From Allobosea sp. (GTDB taxonomy: Bacteria > Pseudomonadota > Alphaproteobacteria > Rhizobiales > Beijerinckiaceae): a DNA stretch of 64,000 nucleotides. The stretch lies in assembly GCA_024231975.1 (NCBI GenBank), contig JAAEQB010000057.1:62001-126000 (forward strand). The letters are read 5' to 3'. The notes under the pieces were generated by a model. It was not told the origin of the DNA. It ran no database searches and saw only the letters and a list, made by a program, of their open reading frames with translations. Shown in pieces: positions 16,579 through 24,777 of the stretch (position 1 is the first letter of the stretch; each line of letters starts with the position of its first letter). Position numbers and translations under genes: made by a program.

Positions 16579-18048
16579 TCAGGCGCGGCCCTGTTTCAGG
16601 CTGACGTGAACGTTCTTCTCCTGCGTGAACGCCAGGAGTTCGCCCAGACACTCCTCGCGCCCCAGCCCCGATTGCTTCCAGCCGCCAAAGGGCGCTCCGA
16701 GGAAATGCTTCGAGACCTCGTTGATCCAGACGAAGCCGGCCTCGACCGCCATCGCAGTGCGATGCGCCTTGAGCAGGTCGTTGGTCCAGATCGAGCAGGT
16801 CAGCCCGTATTCGACGCCGTTGACCTGCGACACCATCGCAGCTTCGTCGTCCCAGGGCGCGATCGCCAGGACCGGACCGAAGATCTCCTCGCGGGCGATA
16901 CGCATCCCTGGCTCGACATCGGCGAAGATGGTCGGTTCGATGTAGAAGCCCTTTTTCAGGGCCGGGCCGTCCGGCGTGCCGCCACCGGTCACGAGACGCG
17001 CGCCCTCCTCCCTGGCCGACGCGATGTAGCCGAGCACGCGCTCGTACTGCGTACGGCTGATGAGGGCGCCCATCGTCGTCGCTTCGTCCGTCGGCAGGCC
17101 CGGCACATAGTGGCTCGCCTTGGCCGGAAGGCGGGCCAGTACGTCTTCGTAGATGGCGCGGTGCACGAAAGCACGGCTGGTCGAGCCGCAGGACTGCCCG
17201 CACCAGGTGAAGTTCATGCCCGCGACGATGGCCTGCGCGACCTGCTCCGGGCCGGCGTCCGGGAAGGCGATCAGCGCGTTCTTGCCGCCGAGCTCGAGCA
17301 GAACCGGCTTGATCGTATCGCTTGCGGCGCGCATGACCGCGCGCCCCGCACCCACGCTGCCGATGATCGCGACCTTGTCGATGCCGGGATGGCCGGCAAG
17401 AGCGGCGCCCGCCTCGCGCCCGCCCGGCAGGACGCTGAACACGCCCTTCGGCAGAATGCCGTGGACGAGCTCCGCCAGCCGCAGCGATGACAGCGGCGCC
17501 TGTTCCGGCGGTTTCACGATGACGGCGTTGCCGGCCGCGAGCGGGGCCGCGATCTTGCCGGCACAGAACATGAACGGGTGATTGAAGGCGAGGATACGCG
17601 CTACCACGCCGAGCGGCTGCCGAACCGTGAGGTTCAGCGCATCCGGCCCCATCGGAATGGTGTCGCCCTTCATCTCGGTGACGAGACCTGCGAAGAAATC
17701 GAGCTGGGCCGCGGCGATCGCGGCGTCGCCGATCATCTCGCGCACGGGATTGCCGCAGTTCGCCGCATCGAGGGCGGCGAGCTCGCGCGCATTGGCGCGC
17801 ACCACGGCCGCAACCTCCTTGAGAAGGCGCCCGCGCTCCAGCGGCACGACGTCGCGCCAGACACGGAAAGCCTCGCGAGCGGCGACGACCGCTGCGTCGA
17901 CGTCGGCGCCGCCGGCCTCCGCAACATCTCCGATCGGTTCATCGAGCCCTGGATTGAAGGTCGGGTTGTAGCGGCCCGAACTCGGATGGTGCCACTCTCC
18001 GCCGAAATAGAGACTACGGCCGCTCGGTGCCGGTTGAGTTTTCAACAT
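16579..18048 (-). CDS. NAD(P)-dependent aldehyde dehydrogenase
   Basis: 489 residues from an ATG at 18048 with GAGG 7 bases upstream. All catalytic residues of the superfamily are present: Asn156 (AFNHP), Lys179 (VKPPEQ), Glu252 (LELGGKNA) and the nucleophile Cys287 (GQSC). The C terminus has the usual FGGWKQSGLGRE block. Enzymes of this size oxidise a range of aliphatic and aromatic aldehydes to acids. It lies between the Rieske oxygenase and the ThDP decarboxylase genes, so it probably oxidises the aldehyde that the decarboxylase forms, which would give a benzaldehyde-dehydrogenase-like role (inference). Confidence 0.9.
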   Translation of the reverse strand: MLKTQPAPSGRSLYFGGEWHHPSSGRYNPTFNPGLDEPIGDVAEAGGADVDAAVVAAREAFRVWRDVVPLERGRLLKEVAAVVRANARELAALDAANCGNPVREMIGDAAIAAAQLDFFAGLVTEMKGDTIPMGPDALNLTVRQPLGVVARILAFNHPFMFCAGKIAAPLAAGNAVIVKPPEQAPLSSLRLAELVHGILPKGVFSVLPGGREAGAALAGHPGIDKVAIIGSVGAGRAVMRAASDTIKPVLLELGGKNALIAFPDAGPEQVAQAIVAGMNFTWCGQSCGSTSRAFVHRAIYEDVLARLPAKASHYVPGLPTDEATTMGALISRTQYERVLGYIASAREEGARLVTGGGTPDGPALKKGFYIEPTIFADVEPGMRIAREEIFGPVLAIAPWDDEAAMVSQVNGVEYGLTCSIWTNDLLKAHRTAMAVEAGFVWINEVSKHFLGAPFGGWKQSGLGREECLGELLAFTQEKNVHVSLKQGRA

Positions 18049-18079
18049 CCTGGGGTCCTCACAAGCCACCGCCACGTCA

Positions 18080-18104
18080 AAGGGCGGCCGCAAGGGCCGC
18101 CCTT
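18080..18104 (-). terminator. GC-rich hairpin between oxygenase and aldehyde dehydrogenase genes
   Basis: Perfect 10-base inverted repeat AAGGGCGGCC / GGCCGCCCTT with a 5-base loop. On the transcript direction the stem is followed by only a short U run (TTTGACG). It may be a weak intrinsic terminator or an RNA stabiliser that lowers expression of the two downstream genes. Confidence 0.5.
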
Positions 18105-18121
18105 CCTAAACTTCTTCAGGA

Positions 18122-19459
18122 TCAGGACTGTGCCGCAGCCGCCATCTCGGCTTCCGTCTCATCCTGTTCCATTCCCTCGATCAGCGCGATTTCCTCGTTC
18201 GATGCGCCGAGGCGGCGCCAATCGTCGCCCTTGGGAACGATCCCCTGATAGGAACGCAGCTTGGCCTGCGGAATATGGGGTTCAATCAGGCCGATAGGCG
18301 GACCGCCGGCCGCGTATTTGCGGGCGGCATCAATCATGACGCGGCGGAACTGCACAATAGCGATGTCGCTGGCACCGAGACGTTCGCTCGTCCGGTCGGC
18401 AATCGGCCCCATGGACTCCCACATCATGATGTCCTGATTGGGGATGCCCGGAACGCCGGTGAAATTGCCCAGCTTCATCCACTGACGATCCTGCAGATAA
18501 TTGTTGGCTCGGTTACGCAGGATCGGCTTGTAGTTCTTGTCGAGATCGATGCCGACCTGCGCCACGCAGAACTTGCGCCAGCTCTCCTGGTCGATGCAGT
18601 CATCATTGCCCCAAGCGATGAAGTGGAAATAACTCGAGACATCATCTTTGGGCACGATCACGGTCGCGACGTTGTAGGACGAATTCGGTGGAATCAGCGC
18701 GGCAAACGGCGCCACATAGACGGTCAGACGGACGTAATCATGGGTCTGGGCATTCGCGATTGGCCGACGCAGAGCTGCGTAGCGGAAGCCGTAATTGGTG
18801 AGTTGCACCTGGATTCGTGGGTTCTTATCGGTGGAAGGCCGCGTCCAGTGCGTGTCGGTTGCCCCGGCCGTGGTCACGCGCGCCGGCTTCATGTCGGAGG
18901 AGTGGAGGCTCGAGGAGTGAGCGGAATCGATCTGCCCCTCCATGATCTGGGCCCAGTTGCAAGGCAGGTCGATCTTCACAATCGAGACCTTGGCTTCGGG
19001 CGTCGGCGCCCAGGGCGGCGCCTCGAACTCCGGCATCTCGTCCTTCGGCCCCATATAAACCCAGATGAAGCCGCCGGCCTCATGGGTCGGATAGGCTTTG
19101 TGCTGGACCTTGTCGGCGAAGCCGCTCTCGGCCGGCTCGGAGACCATCTCCAGCACCTTGCCGTCCACGTCGAACTTCCAGCCGTGGTAGAGGCAACGCA
19201 GGCCGCATTCCTCGTTGCGCCCGAAGAAGAGCGAGGCCTTGCGGTGCGGGCAGTATTCGCCCAGCACGCCGATGCGCCCGTCCGTATCGCGGAAGGCGAC
19301 GAGATCCTCGCCGAAGAGCCGGACGCGAACCGGGGCGCCGTCGCTCTCGACGAGTTGCTCCGAGAGCAGCGCCGGCACCCAGTGGCGCCGCATCAACTGC
19401 CCCATGGGCGCATCGCCCTCGACACGGCACAGCAATTCGTTCTCTTCATGCGTCAGCAT
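18122..19459 (-). CDS. Rieske oxygenase large subunit, phthalate 4,5-dioxygenase-like
   Basis: 445 residues from the ATG at 19459, preceded by GGAGGGAAG; longer frames reach back across the opposing reductase gene and are artefacts. The Rieske [2Fe-2S] ligands are Cys70 and His72 (CPH) and Cys89 and His92 (CLYH). The mononuclear iron site follows the D-x2-H-x4-H pattern at Asp178, His181 and His186. Length and motif spacing match the phthalate 4,5-dioxygenase (Pht3/OphA2) group, which dihydroxylates phthalate. Related members demethylate or hydroxylate other aromatics, so the substrate is not certain. It heads the oxygenase-aldehyde dehydrogenase-decarboxylase unit, divergent from its probable reductase. 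Confidence 0.85.
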   Translation of the reverse strand: MLTHEENELLCRVEGDAPMGQLMRRHWVPALLSEQLVESDGAPVRVRLFGEDLVAFRDTDGRIGVLGEYCPHRKASLFFGRNEECGLRCLYHGWKFDVDGKVLEMVSEPAESGFADKVQHKAYPTHEAGGFIWVYMGPKDEMPEFEAPPWAPTPEAKVSIVKIDLPCNWAQIMEGQIDSAHSSSLHSSDMKPARVTTAGATDTHWTRPSTDKNPRIQVQLTNYGFRYAALRRPIANAQTHDYVRLTVYVAPFAALIPPNSSYNVATVIVPKDDVSSYFHFIAWGNDDCIDQESWRKFCVAQVGIDLDKNYKPILRNRANNYLQDRQWMKLGNFTGVPGIPNQDIMMWESMGPIADRTSERLGASDIAIVQFRRVMIDAARKYAAGGPPIGLIEPHIPQAKLRSYQGIVPKGDDWRRLGASNEEIALIEGMEQDETEAEMAAAAQS

Positions 19460-19506
19460 TGGCTTCCCTCCATCTCGTCGGCCGGGGCTAGCCAGCCGGA
19501 TAATAC

Positions 19507-19518
19507 TTAGATATCTAA
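19507..19518. promoter_or_regulatory. Palindromic operator TTAGATATCTAA in the oxygenase/reductase promoter
   Basis: A perfect 12-base palindrome in the 114-base divergent region, 48 bases from the oxygenase ATG and 56 bases from the reductase ATG. It belongs to the TTAG-N4-CTAA class also found at 32167 and 51778. Its core equals the TTAGAT/ATCTAA half-sites known for urate-type MarR regulators (HucR, MftR). The site is well placed to repress both promoters. Confidence 0.6.
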
Positions 19519-19573
19519 TCCTCACATTAGTCTGGATGCAAGCTCCTGTCGAGCCGGGCAGGCTGAGGGTAAA

Positions 19574-20533
19574 ATGGCCGAGGAAAATCAAACTTTTAAC
19601 GTAAAAATCGCCGAGAAGCGGGCGATTGCCGACGACATCGTGATGTTCGAGCTGCAGACGGTCGACGGCAGCCCGCTGCCGCCTTTCACGCCGGGCGCGC
19701 ATCTGGGCGTGCAGGTGCCCAATGGCGAGCTTCGCAAATATTCGCTCTGCAACGGGCCTGACGAGCTCGACCGCTACGTCATCGCGGTGAAGAAGGAGCA
19801 TGGCGGACGCGGCGGGTCGATCAGCCTGATCGAGGAAACGAGGGTCGGCGACGAGCTCCCCATCACGCCTCCGCGCAACGACTTCTCCCTGAAGGAGGGT
19901 CCGTCGAGCTACATCTTCATCGCCGGGGGCATCGGGATCACGCCGATCCGGTCGATGATCCGGCATTTGATGGCGACGCGGGGCAGGCCGTTCAAGCTCT
20001 ATTATTTCACCCGGACGCCGGCGATGATGGCGTTTCGCGAGGAATTTGCCGGTCCGGAATTCCGCGGCAAGGTCGTCATCCACCATGACAACGGCGACCC
20101 GGACCAGGCCTATGACCTCTGGCCCGTGCTGGAAGAACCGAAGGGCGCCCATCTCTACTGCTGTGGCCCGCGCGGCCTGATGGAGGCTGTGCGCGACATG
20201 ACCGGCCACTGGTCGTCCGCAGCGGTGCATTTCGAGGATTTCGGCGCCGCCAGGGCGCGTCCGGAGGACAATACGCCCTTTACCGTCGTTCTGGCCAAGA
20301 GCGGCGAGCGCTACGAGATCCCGGTCGACAAGACGATCCTCGAGGTGCTCCGCGCGGCAGGCAGGACATTGCCGAGCTCCTGCGAGAGCGGCACCTGCGG
20401 CACCTGCAAGACGCGCCTCGTCGGCGGCGAACCGGACCATCGCGATCTGGCCCTTTCCGAGCAGGAGCGTGCGCGCAACATCATGATCTGCGTCTCGCGC
20501 GCGAAATCCGACGAACTTGTGCTCGATCTCTGA
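19574..20533 (+). CDS. Oxygenase reductase, phthalate dioxygenase reductase-like
   Basis: 319 residues, a fused flavin/NAD/plant-type ferredoxin protein. The flavin domain has RKYSLCNGP, the nucleotide domain GGIGITPIRSM, and the C-terminal [2Fe-2S] domain has Cys270, Cys275, Cys278 and Cys306 (CESGTCGTC then CVSR). This order (FMN-NAD-FeS) is that of phthalate dioxygenase reductase (Pht2/OphA1) and VanB. It passes electrons from NADH to the Rieske oxygenase encoded divergently. The start has GAGGG 5 bases upstream. The next gene begins 9 bases after the stop. Confidence 0.9.
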   Translation: MAEENQTFNVKIAEKRAIADDIVMFELQTVDGSPLPPFTPGAHLGVQVPNGELRKYSLCNGPDELDRYVIAVKKEHGGRGGSISLIEETRVGDELPITPPRNDFSLKEGPSSYIFIAGGIGITPIRSMIRHLMATRGRPFKLYYFTRTPAMMAFREEFAGPEFRGKVVIHHDNGDPDQAYDLWPVLEEPKGAHLYCCGPRGLMEAVRDMTGHWSSAAVHFEDFGAARARPEDNTPFTVVLAKSGERYEIPVDKTILEVLRAAGRTLPSSCESGTCGTCKTRLVGGEPDHRDLALSEQERARNIMICVSRAKSDELVLDL

Positions 20534-20542
20534 GGAACGGTG

Positions 20543-21742
20543 ATGAGCGATCCGTTACGCCTTGGCGTGGTCGGTCTCGGCCGCGCTTTCATGCTGATGC
20601 TGCCCACCTTCGCTCAGCACCCGCTGATGCGCCTGACCGCGGCGAGTGATCCGCGCGAGGAGGCGAGACGGCGGTTCGAAGCCGATTTTTCGACGCCCGC
20701 CTCGGCCGCGCGCGTTTACGGGACGCCCGAAGCGCTATGCGCCGATCCCGGCGTGGAGGTGGTCTATATCGCCTCGCCCCACCAGTTCCATGTCGAGCAT
20801 GTGCGGCTGGCCGCGCGTGCCGGGAAGCATATTCTCGTCGAGAAGCCGATGGCCCTTACCCTGGCCGATTGCCGGGCCATGATCCAGGCTGCCCACGAAA
20901 ACGGCGTCCATCTCCTGGTGGGCCACAGCCACTCCTTCGACGCCCCCTATCTTCGCGCCGCCGAGCTGATCCGCTCCGGCGTATACGGCCGGCCGCGAAT
21001 GATCCTGGCGGCGAATTTCACGGATTTCCTCTACAGGCCCCGACGGCCGGAGGAGCTCGACACCAGCCAGGGCGGCGGCGTGGTGTTCAGCCAGGCCGCG
21101 CACCAGGTGGATGTCGTCAGGCTGCTGGCGGGGAACAGGGTCAGCACCGTTCGCGCCGTGACGGCGCGGTTCGATCCGGCTCGCCCGACCGAGGGCGCCT
21201 ACCAGGCGTTCCTGACGTTCGCCGATGGCGCGAGCGCTATGCTGACCTACAGCGGCTACGGCCGCTACGATACCGACGAGCAGCTCGGCTGGCTCGGCGA
21301 GCTCGGCCAGAAGAAGGACCCGTCGCAATACGGCTCAGCGCGCAGGGCGCTCGCCAAAATCGCGACGCCGGAAGAAGAAGCCGCACTCAAGAACAAGCGC
21401 GCCTATGGCATCTCGACAGGCGGGGCTGGCCCCTTCCCCGTCCCGGAGGGTCACAACCATTTCGGGCACATCGTGGTCTCTTGCGACAAGGCCGATCTGC
21501 GCCCGACGGCCGAAGGAGTCCACATCTACGCAGACGAACGCAACTGGCTCGACAGGTTGCCGGTTCCGGCGGTGCCGCGATCGGAGGTCGTGGACGAGCT
21601 CTACGCGGCCGTGCGCAACGGGGTGCCGCCGCTCCACTCCGGCGAGTGGGGCATGGCGACTCTGGAAACCTGCCTGGCCATTCTCGATTCGGCGGGCTCT
21701 GGCAGGGAGGTCGCCCTCGGCGGCTCTCCTGCGGGCGTCTGA
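20543..21742 (+). CDS. Gfo/Idh/MocA-family dehydrogenase, dihydroxyphthalate dihydrodiol dehydrogenase-like
   Basis: 399 residues from the ATG at 20543 (a GTG at 20540 is adjacent); GAGGAA lies upstream. The Rossmann start is LGVVGLGRAF, the EKP motif with its catalytic-type Lys is at 100-102, and the second domain contains NFTDFLYRPRRPEELD and FSQAAHQVD. The last two blocks are, to my knowledge, characteristic of the Pht4/OphB phthalate 4,5-cis-dihydrodiol dehydrogenases, which make 4,5-dihydroxyphthalate. It follows the reductase gene by 9 bases, as expected for that pathway. Other Gfo/Idh/MocA substrates cannot be excluded. Confidence 0.75.
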   Translation: MSDPLRLGVVGLGRAFMLMLPTFAQHPLMRLTAASDPREEARRRFEADFSTPASAARVYGTPEALCADPGVEVVYIASPHQFHVEHVRLAARAGKHILVEKPMALTLADCRAMIQAAHENGVHLLVGHSHSFDAPYLRAAELIRSGVYGRPRMILAANFTDFLYRPRRPEELDTSQGGGVVFSQAAHQVDVVRLLAGNRVSTVRAVTARFDPARPTEGAYQAFLTFADGASAMLTYSGYGRYDTDEQLGWLGELGQKKDPSQYGSARRALAKIATPEEEAALKNKRAYGISTGGAGPFPVPEGHNHFGHIVVSCDKADLRPTAEGVHIYADERNWLDRLPVPAVPRSEVVDELYAAVRNGVPPLHSGEWGMATLETCLAILDSAGSGREVALGGSPAGV

Positions 21743-21773
21743 GCAGCCCTTCCCTGCCGGCGCAGACGCCGCG

Positions 21774-22847
21774 TCAGGAGTAGGCGGGCAGTTGCGGCGC
21801 AAAGCCCATGATGGTGGTGAAGCGCCGGCTGAAATTCGGCCAGGCTTCCAGATTGACGATGCGCGGCGGCGCCCGGCCGTTCAACAGTTCGATCCATTGC
21901 TCCGCCGCCGAAACCGCCATCTGGCGCAGCGCCTCCTCGGTGATGCCGCCCGTATGCGGCGTCGCCAGGACATTGTCGAAAGCCAGCAGCGGATGGTCCG
22001 GCGGCGGCGGCTCCTTCAGGAACACGTCGATGCCGGCCCCCGCGATGCGCCTCTCGCGCAAGGCCGCGGCGAGCGCCTCCTCGTCATGGATTCCCCCGCG
22101 GGCGGTGTTGATGAAATAGGCGGTCGGCTTCATGAGCGCGAACTCCGCCGCGCCCAGCATGTTGAGCGTCTCCTTCGAGCGCGGGCAATGAACGGAGATG
22201 TAGTCGCTGCTGCGCAGTAGCTCGCCGAGATCGACCTTGCGTCCATGGCGGCGCGCGATCTCGTCGGCGTCGAGATAGGGATCGCAGGCTAGCACCGTCA
22301 TGCCGAACAGCCGGTGGCAGAGCTCGGCGAAGCGGCGGCCGATCGTGCCGATGCCGATGATGCCCACCGTCTTGCCGTGGATGTCGTTGCCTTGCAGCGC
22401 GTAGCGGTCGACCGCGGCGCCCGGCCGGCGCAGCAACTTGTCGGCAAGTCCGATGCGCTTGGACAGGGCGAGCATCATCCCCAGCGCGTGCTCGGCCACC
22501 GCCTCGGTATTGGTTCCTCCCTGGTTGCAGACCAGGACGCCGGCCGCCGTACAGGCATCGACATCGATATAATCGTAACCCGCGCCGGTCGAGCTCATCG
22601 CCAGCAGATTCGGGCATCGCGCGATCAGCGCCGCATCGCCGAACCAGGGTTCGCGCAGCTCGGTGCGTGCCTGGACCTGATAGCCGTGGGCGCCTGCCAT
22701 GATCTGCCAGTTGCGGGTTTCCGGCGTGGCGTAATCGAGCTTGACCAGCTCGAGGTCGTCGCGATCGCGCAGCATGGTCTCGGCTACAGAATCGACCCAG
22801 CTGTCGAAGAAGACCAGCCGCGGCCTGTTGGTCGAAATGCCTGTCAT
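21774..22847 (-). CDS. D-2-hydroxyacid dehydrogenase family protein
   Basis: 357 residues from an ATG at 22847; longer readings extend into the upstream permease gene. The NAD domain holds GIIGIGTIGRRF and the catalytic set is recognisable: Arg in NTARGG, Glu in GAGIDVFLKEP and His in ATPHTGG. Such enzymes reduce 2-oxoacids or oxidise D-2-hydroxyacids in the cytoplasm. The gene is the last of the hyu-transporter operon, 28 bases after the permease stop, and converges with the dihydrodiol dehydrogenase-like gene. The substrate is not predictable from sequence. Confidence 0.87.
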   Translation of the reverse strand: MTGISTNRPRLVFFDSWVDSVAETMLRDRDDLELVKLDYATPETRNWQIMAGAHGYQVQARTELREPWFGDAALIARCPNLLAMSSTGAGYDYIDVDACTAAGVLVCNQGGTNTEAVAEHALGMMLALSKRIGLADKLLRRPGAAVDRYALQGNDIHGKTVGIIGIGTIGRRFAELCHRLFGMTVLACDPYLDADEIARRHGRKVDLGELLRSSDYISVHCPRSKETLNMLGAAEFALMKPTAYFINTARGGIHDEEALAAALRERRIAGAGIDVFLKEPPPPDHPLLAFDNVLATPHTGGITEEALRQMAVSAAEQWIELLNGRAPPRIVNLEAWPNFSRRFTTIMGFAPQLPAYS

Positions 22848-22875
22848 GATCCGTCCGTCCGGGAGCGAGGCCGCA

Positions 22876-23715
22876 TCAGCGGCGGTTCCAGTGAAGAATA
22901 CGCTGCTCGATGCGCAGGAAGCCGGCATTGAGCGCGAAGCCGCAGATGGCGAGCAGGAACAGCGCGGCATACATCTCGGCGGCACGGCCGGCATATTGCA
23001 TCGAGACGAGATAGTAGCCGATGCCGGCATCGCCGGCGATCATCTCCGCGACCACCGTGACGATGAAGGCCAGGCCGATCGCAACCCTGATCCCGGCAAA
23101 GATGAAGGGCAGCGTCGCCGGCAGCAGCACGGCCCGCATCCTGCGCAGCGGCGGCACCCCCAATGTGCGCGCCACCAGACGATAGGTCGGCTCCACCGAG
23201 GTCGCGCCCTCGAGCGTGTTGATGAAGACCGGGAAGAACGCCGTCATCGCGACGACCGTGATCTTCATTCCGTCGTCGAGCCCGAGGAAAAGGATCAGCG
23301 GCGGCACCAGCGCCGGAACCGGCAGCGGCCGCAGCAGCTCGACCAGAGGCTCGACGGTCAGGCGCAGCCAGCGGCTGGACGCGAGTGCGAGCCCGACGAG
23401 CACGCCGATGGCGCTGCCGAGCACGAGGCCTGCCAGCATGCGGTAAAGCGTGCCGACCAGCGCGAGCAGGAGATCGCCGCCGGCGAGGCTGGTGGCTGCG
23501 ACCGCCAGGGCCTGCGTCACCGGCGGCCAGTTCTCGCTGCGCACGATCCCCAGCCTCGCGGAGAGTTCCCAGGCCAGCAGGAGCAGCACCACGAGCAGGT
23601 AGCCGCTGACGCGGCGCCGGCCCGGAAGTGTGCCGTTCCCGGCGGAGCCCGTGGCCTCGCGGGAGGGTCGTGCTCGCCGCAGCGGAGCGCCGGACGCTAC
23701 GGAGCCTTGCGGCAT
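22876..23715 (-). CDS. ABC transporter permease (system B, permease 2)
   Basis: 279 residues. A basic N-terminal lead of about 35 residues precedes about six helices. The coupling region contains PVPALVPPLILFLGLDDGMKI and the later PATLPFIFAGIRVAIG block, both typical for SsuC/ThiX-like permeases. It follows the binding-protein gene by 13 bases. The other permease of the operon (24778-25554) is related but distinct (both have PALVPxLILFLGL), so the channel is likely a heterodimer. Confidence 0.85.
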   Translation of the reverse strand: MPQGSVASGAPLRRARPSREATGSAGNGTLPGRRRVSGYLLVVLLLLAWELSARLGIVRSENWPPVTQALAVAATSLAGGDLLLALVGTLYRMLAGLVLGSAIGVLVGLALASSRWLRLTVEPLVELLRPLPVPALVPPLILFLGLDDGMKITVVAMTAFFPVFINTLEGATSVEPTYRLVARTLGVPPLRRMRAVLLPATLPFIFAGIRVAIGLAFIVTVVAEMIAGDAGIGYYLVSMQYAGRAAEMYAALFLLAICGFALNAGFLRIEQRILHWNRR

Positions 23716-23728
23716 GGCGCCTCCTCCC

Positions 23729-24721
23729 TCAATGCACGCGCCCGGTCTCGTAAAGATAGCTTTCCGCCTTGGGCACGGAGGTGAGCATGCCGTACCGCTT
23801 CATTCCCTCGGCGATGCGGTCGAGATTGGCCGTGTCCACGCCTCGCGGATAGCTCGGCCAGGCCAGGAGCGCGCGCAGCCGTTCCGGCGGCAATTGCGTG
23901 AACTTGGCGATCAGCTCGACATGGGCGGGGTTGCCCTTGTTGCCCTCGCACCATTCGGCCCCGTTGCGATGGGCCCGAGTGAAGGCCTGCACGATCTCCC
24001 TGTTCCTATCGATATAGCTCTGCGTGGCGGCGAAGGCGGCGACCACCGTTCCCGGCATCATGCTGCCGCACAGTCCCGAGATGATCTCGAGCTTGTCGGG
24101 ATTGGCCTGAACCTGGGCGGACATGAACGGCTCGATGCTGGCGACGTAGTCGACGCGGCCCTGCAGCAGCGCATCGGCCTGCTGCGGAAAGCGCACCTCG
24201 ATGATCGCGTTCTTCGCGGAGTCCCCGCCGGTCTGGTCGACCCACATGCGCAGGCAGATCCACAGCAGATTCTGCAGCAGATGCGAGGCGCCGATCTTGC
24301 CGACGGTGTCGGCACCCGAGCGGACGCTGCCGTCCTTCCGGACCAGGATGGAGGTGTAGTCGTTCGGCGGCGCGTTCGCGATCGAGGTCGGCGCGACGAT
24401 GCGCAAATCCACCCCCTCCGCCGCCCCGGCGATGATAGTGGTGATCGTCGACATCGCGAACTGGAACTGGTTGGCGACCAGCGCGGCCATCGCCGGGCCG
24501 CCGCCCGGGGTCGGCGTCACCTCGACCTCCAGTCGCTCGGCCGCGAAATAGCCTTGCGCCTGCGCGGCGATGAAAGCGCCGGCATCCAGGACCGGCACGA
24601 CGCCGGCGCGGATTTTGGTGATGTTCGCCTGCGACCAGACCGCCGGGGCCTTGAGCGTTAATGCACCGGCTGCCGCTGCGGTGAGCAATCCCGACATCTG
24701 TCGGCGATTCATGCGAGACAT
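23729..24721 (-). CDS. ABC transporter substrate-binding protein, NMT1-like (system B)
   Basis: 330 residues. The N terminus, MSRMNRRQMSGLLTAAAAG, is Tat-like (NRRQM) with cleavage near VWSQA. The mature part begins KIRAGVVPVLDAGAFIAAQ and GYFAAERLEVEVTPT, the usual NMT1 start. A Trp-Cys pair near residue 268 and several Met residues are unremarkable. Operon position between two permease genes and downstream of hyuA, hyuB and the isomerase-like gene suggests that it binds a heterocycle, amide or 2-substituted dicarboxylate that those enzymes process (inference). Confidence 0.85.
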   Translation of the reverse strand: MSRMNRRQMSGLLTAAAAGALTLKAPAVWSQANITKIRAGVVPVLDAGAFIAAQAQGYFAAERLEVEVTPTPGGGPAMAALVANQFQFAMSTITTIIAGAAEGVDLRIVAPTSIANAPPNDYTSILVRKDGSVRSGADTVGKIGASHLLQNLLWICLRMWVDQTGGDSAKNAIIEVRFPQQADALLQGRVDYVASIEPFMSAQVQANPDKLEIISGLCGSMMPGTVVAAFAATQSYIDRNREIVQAFTRAHRNGAEWCEGNKGNPAHVELIAKFTQLPPERLRALLAWPSYPRGVDTANLDRIAEGMKRYGMLTSVPKAESYLYETGRVH

Positions 24722-24777
24722 GGTTGTTTCTCCCTCGGTTCCGCCCCGTTCCGGGTGTCGTGGACAGGAATTGAGCG

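Noticed and set aside
19460..20440. N-terminal extension of the Rieske oxygenase frame to 20440
   Set aside because: It crosses the opposing reductase gene and the divergent promoter; the ATG at 19459 has a strong ribosome site.
22741..23784. Plus-strand frame (347 residues) opposite system B genes
   Set aside because: Low-complexity Arg/Asp/His-rich composition and overlap with the permease and dehydrogenase genes.
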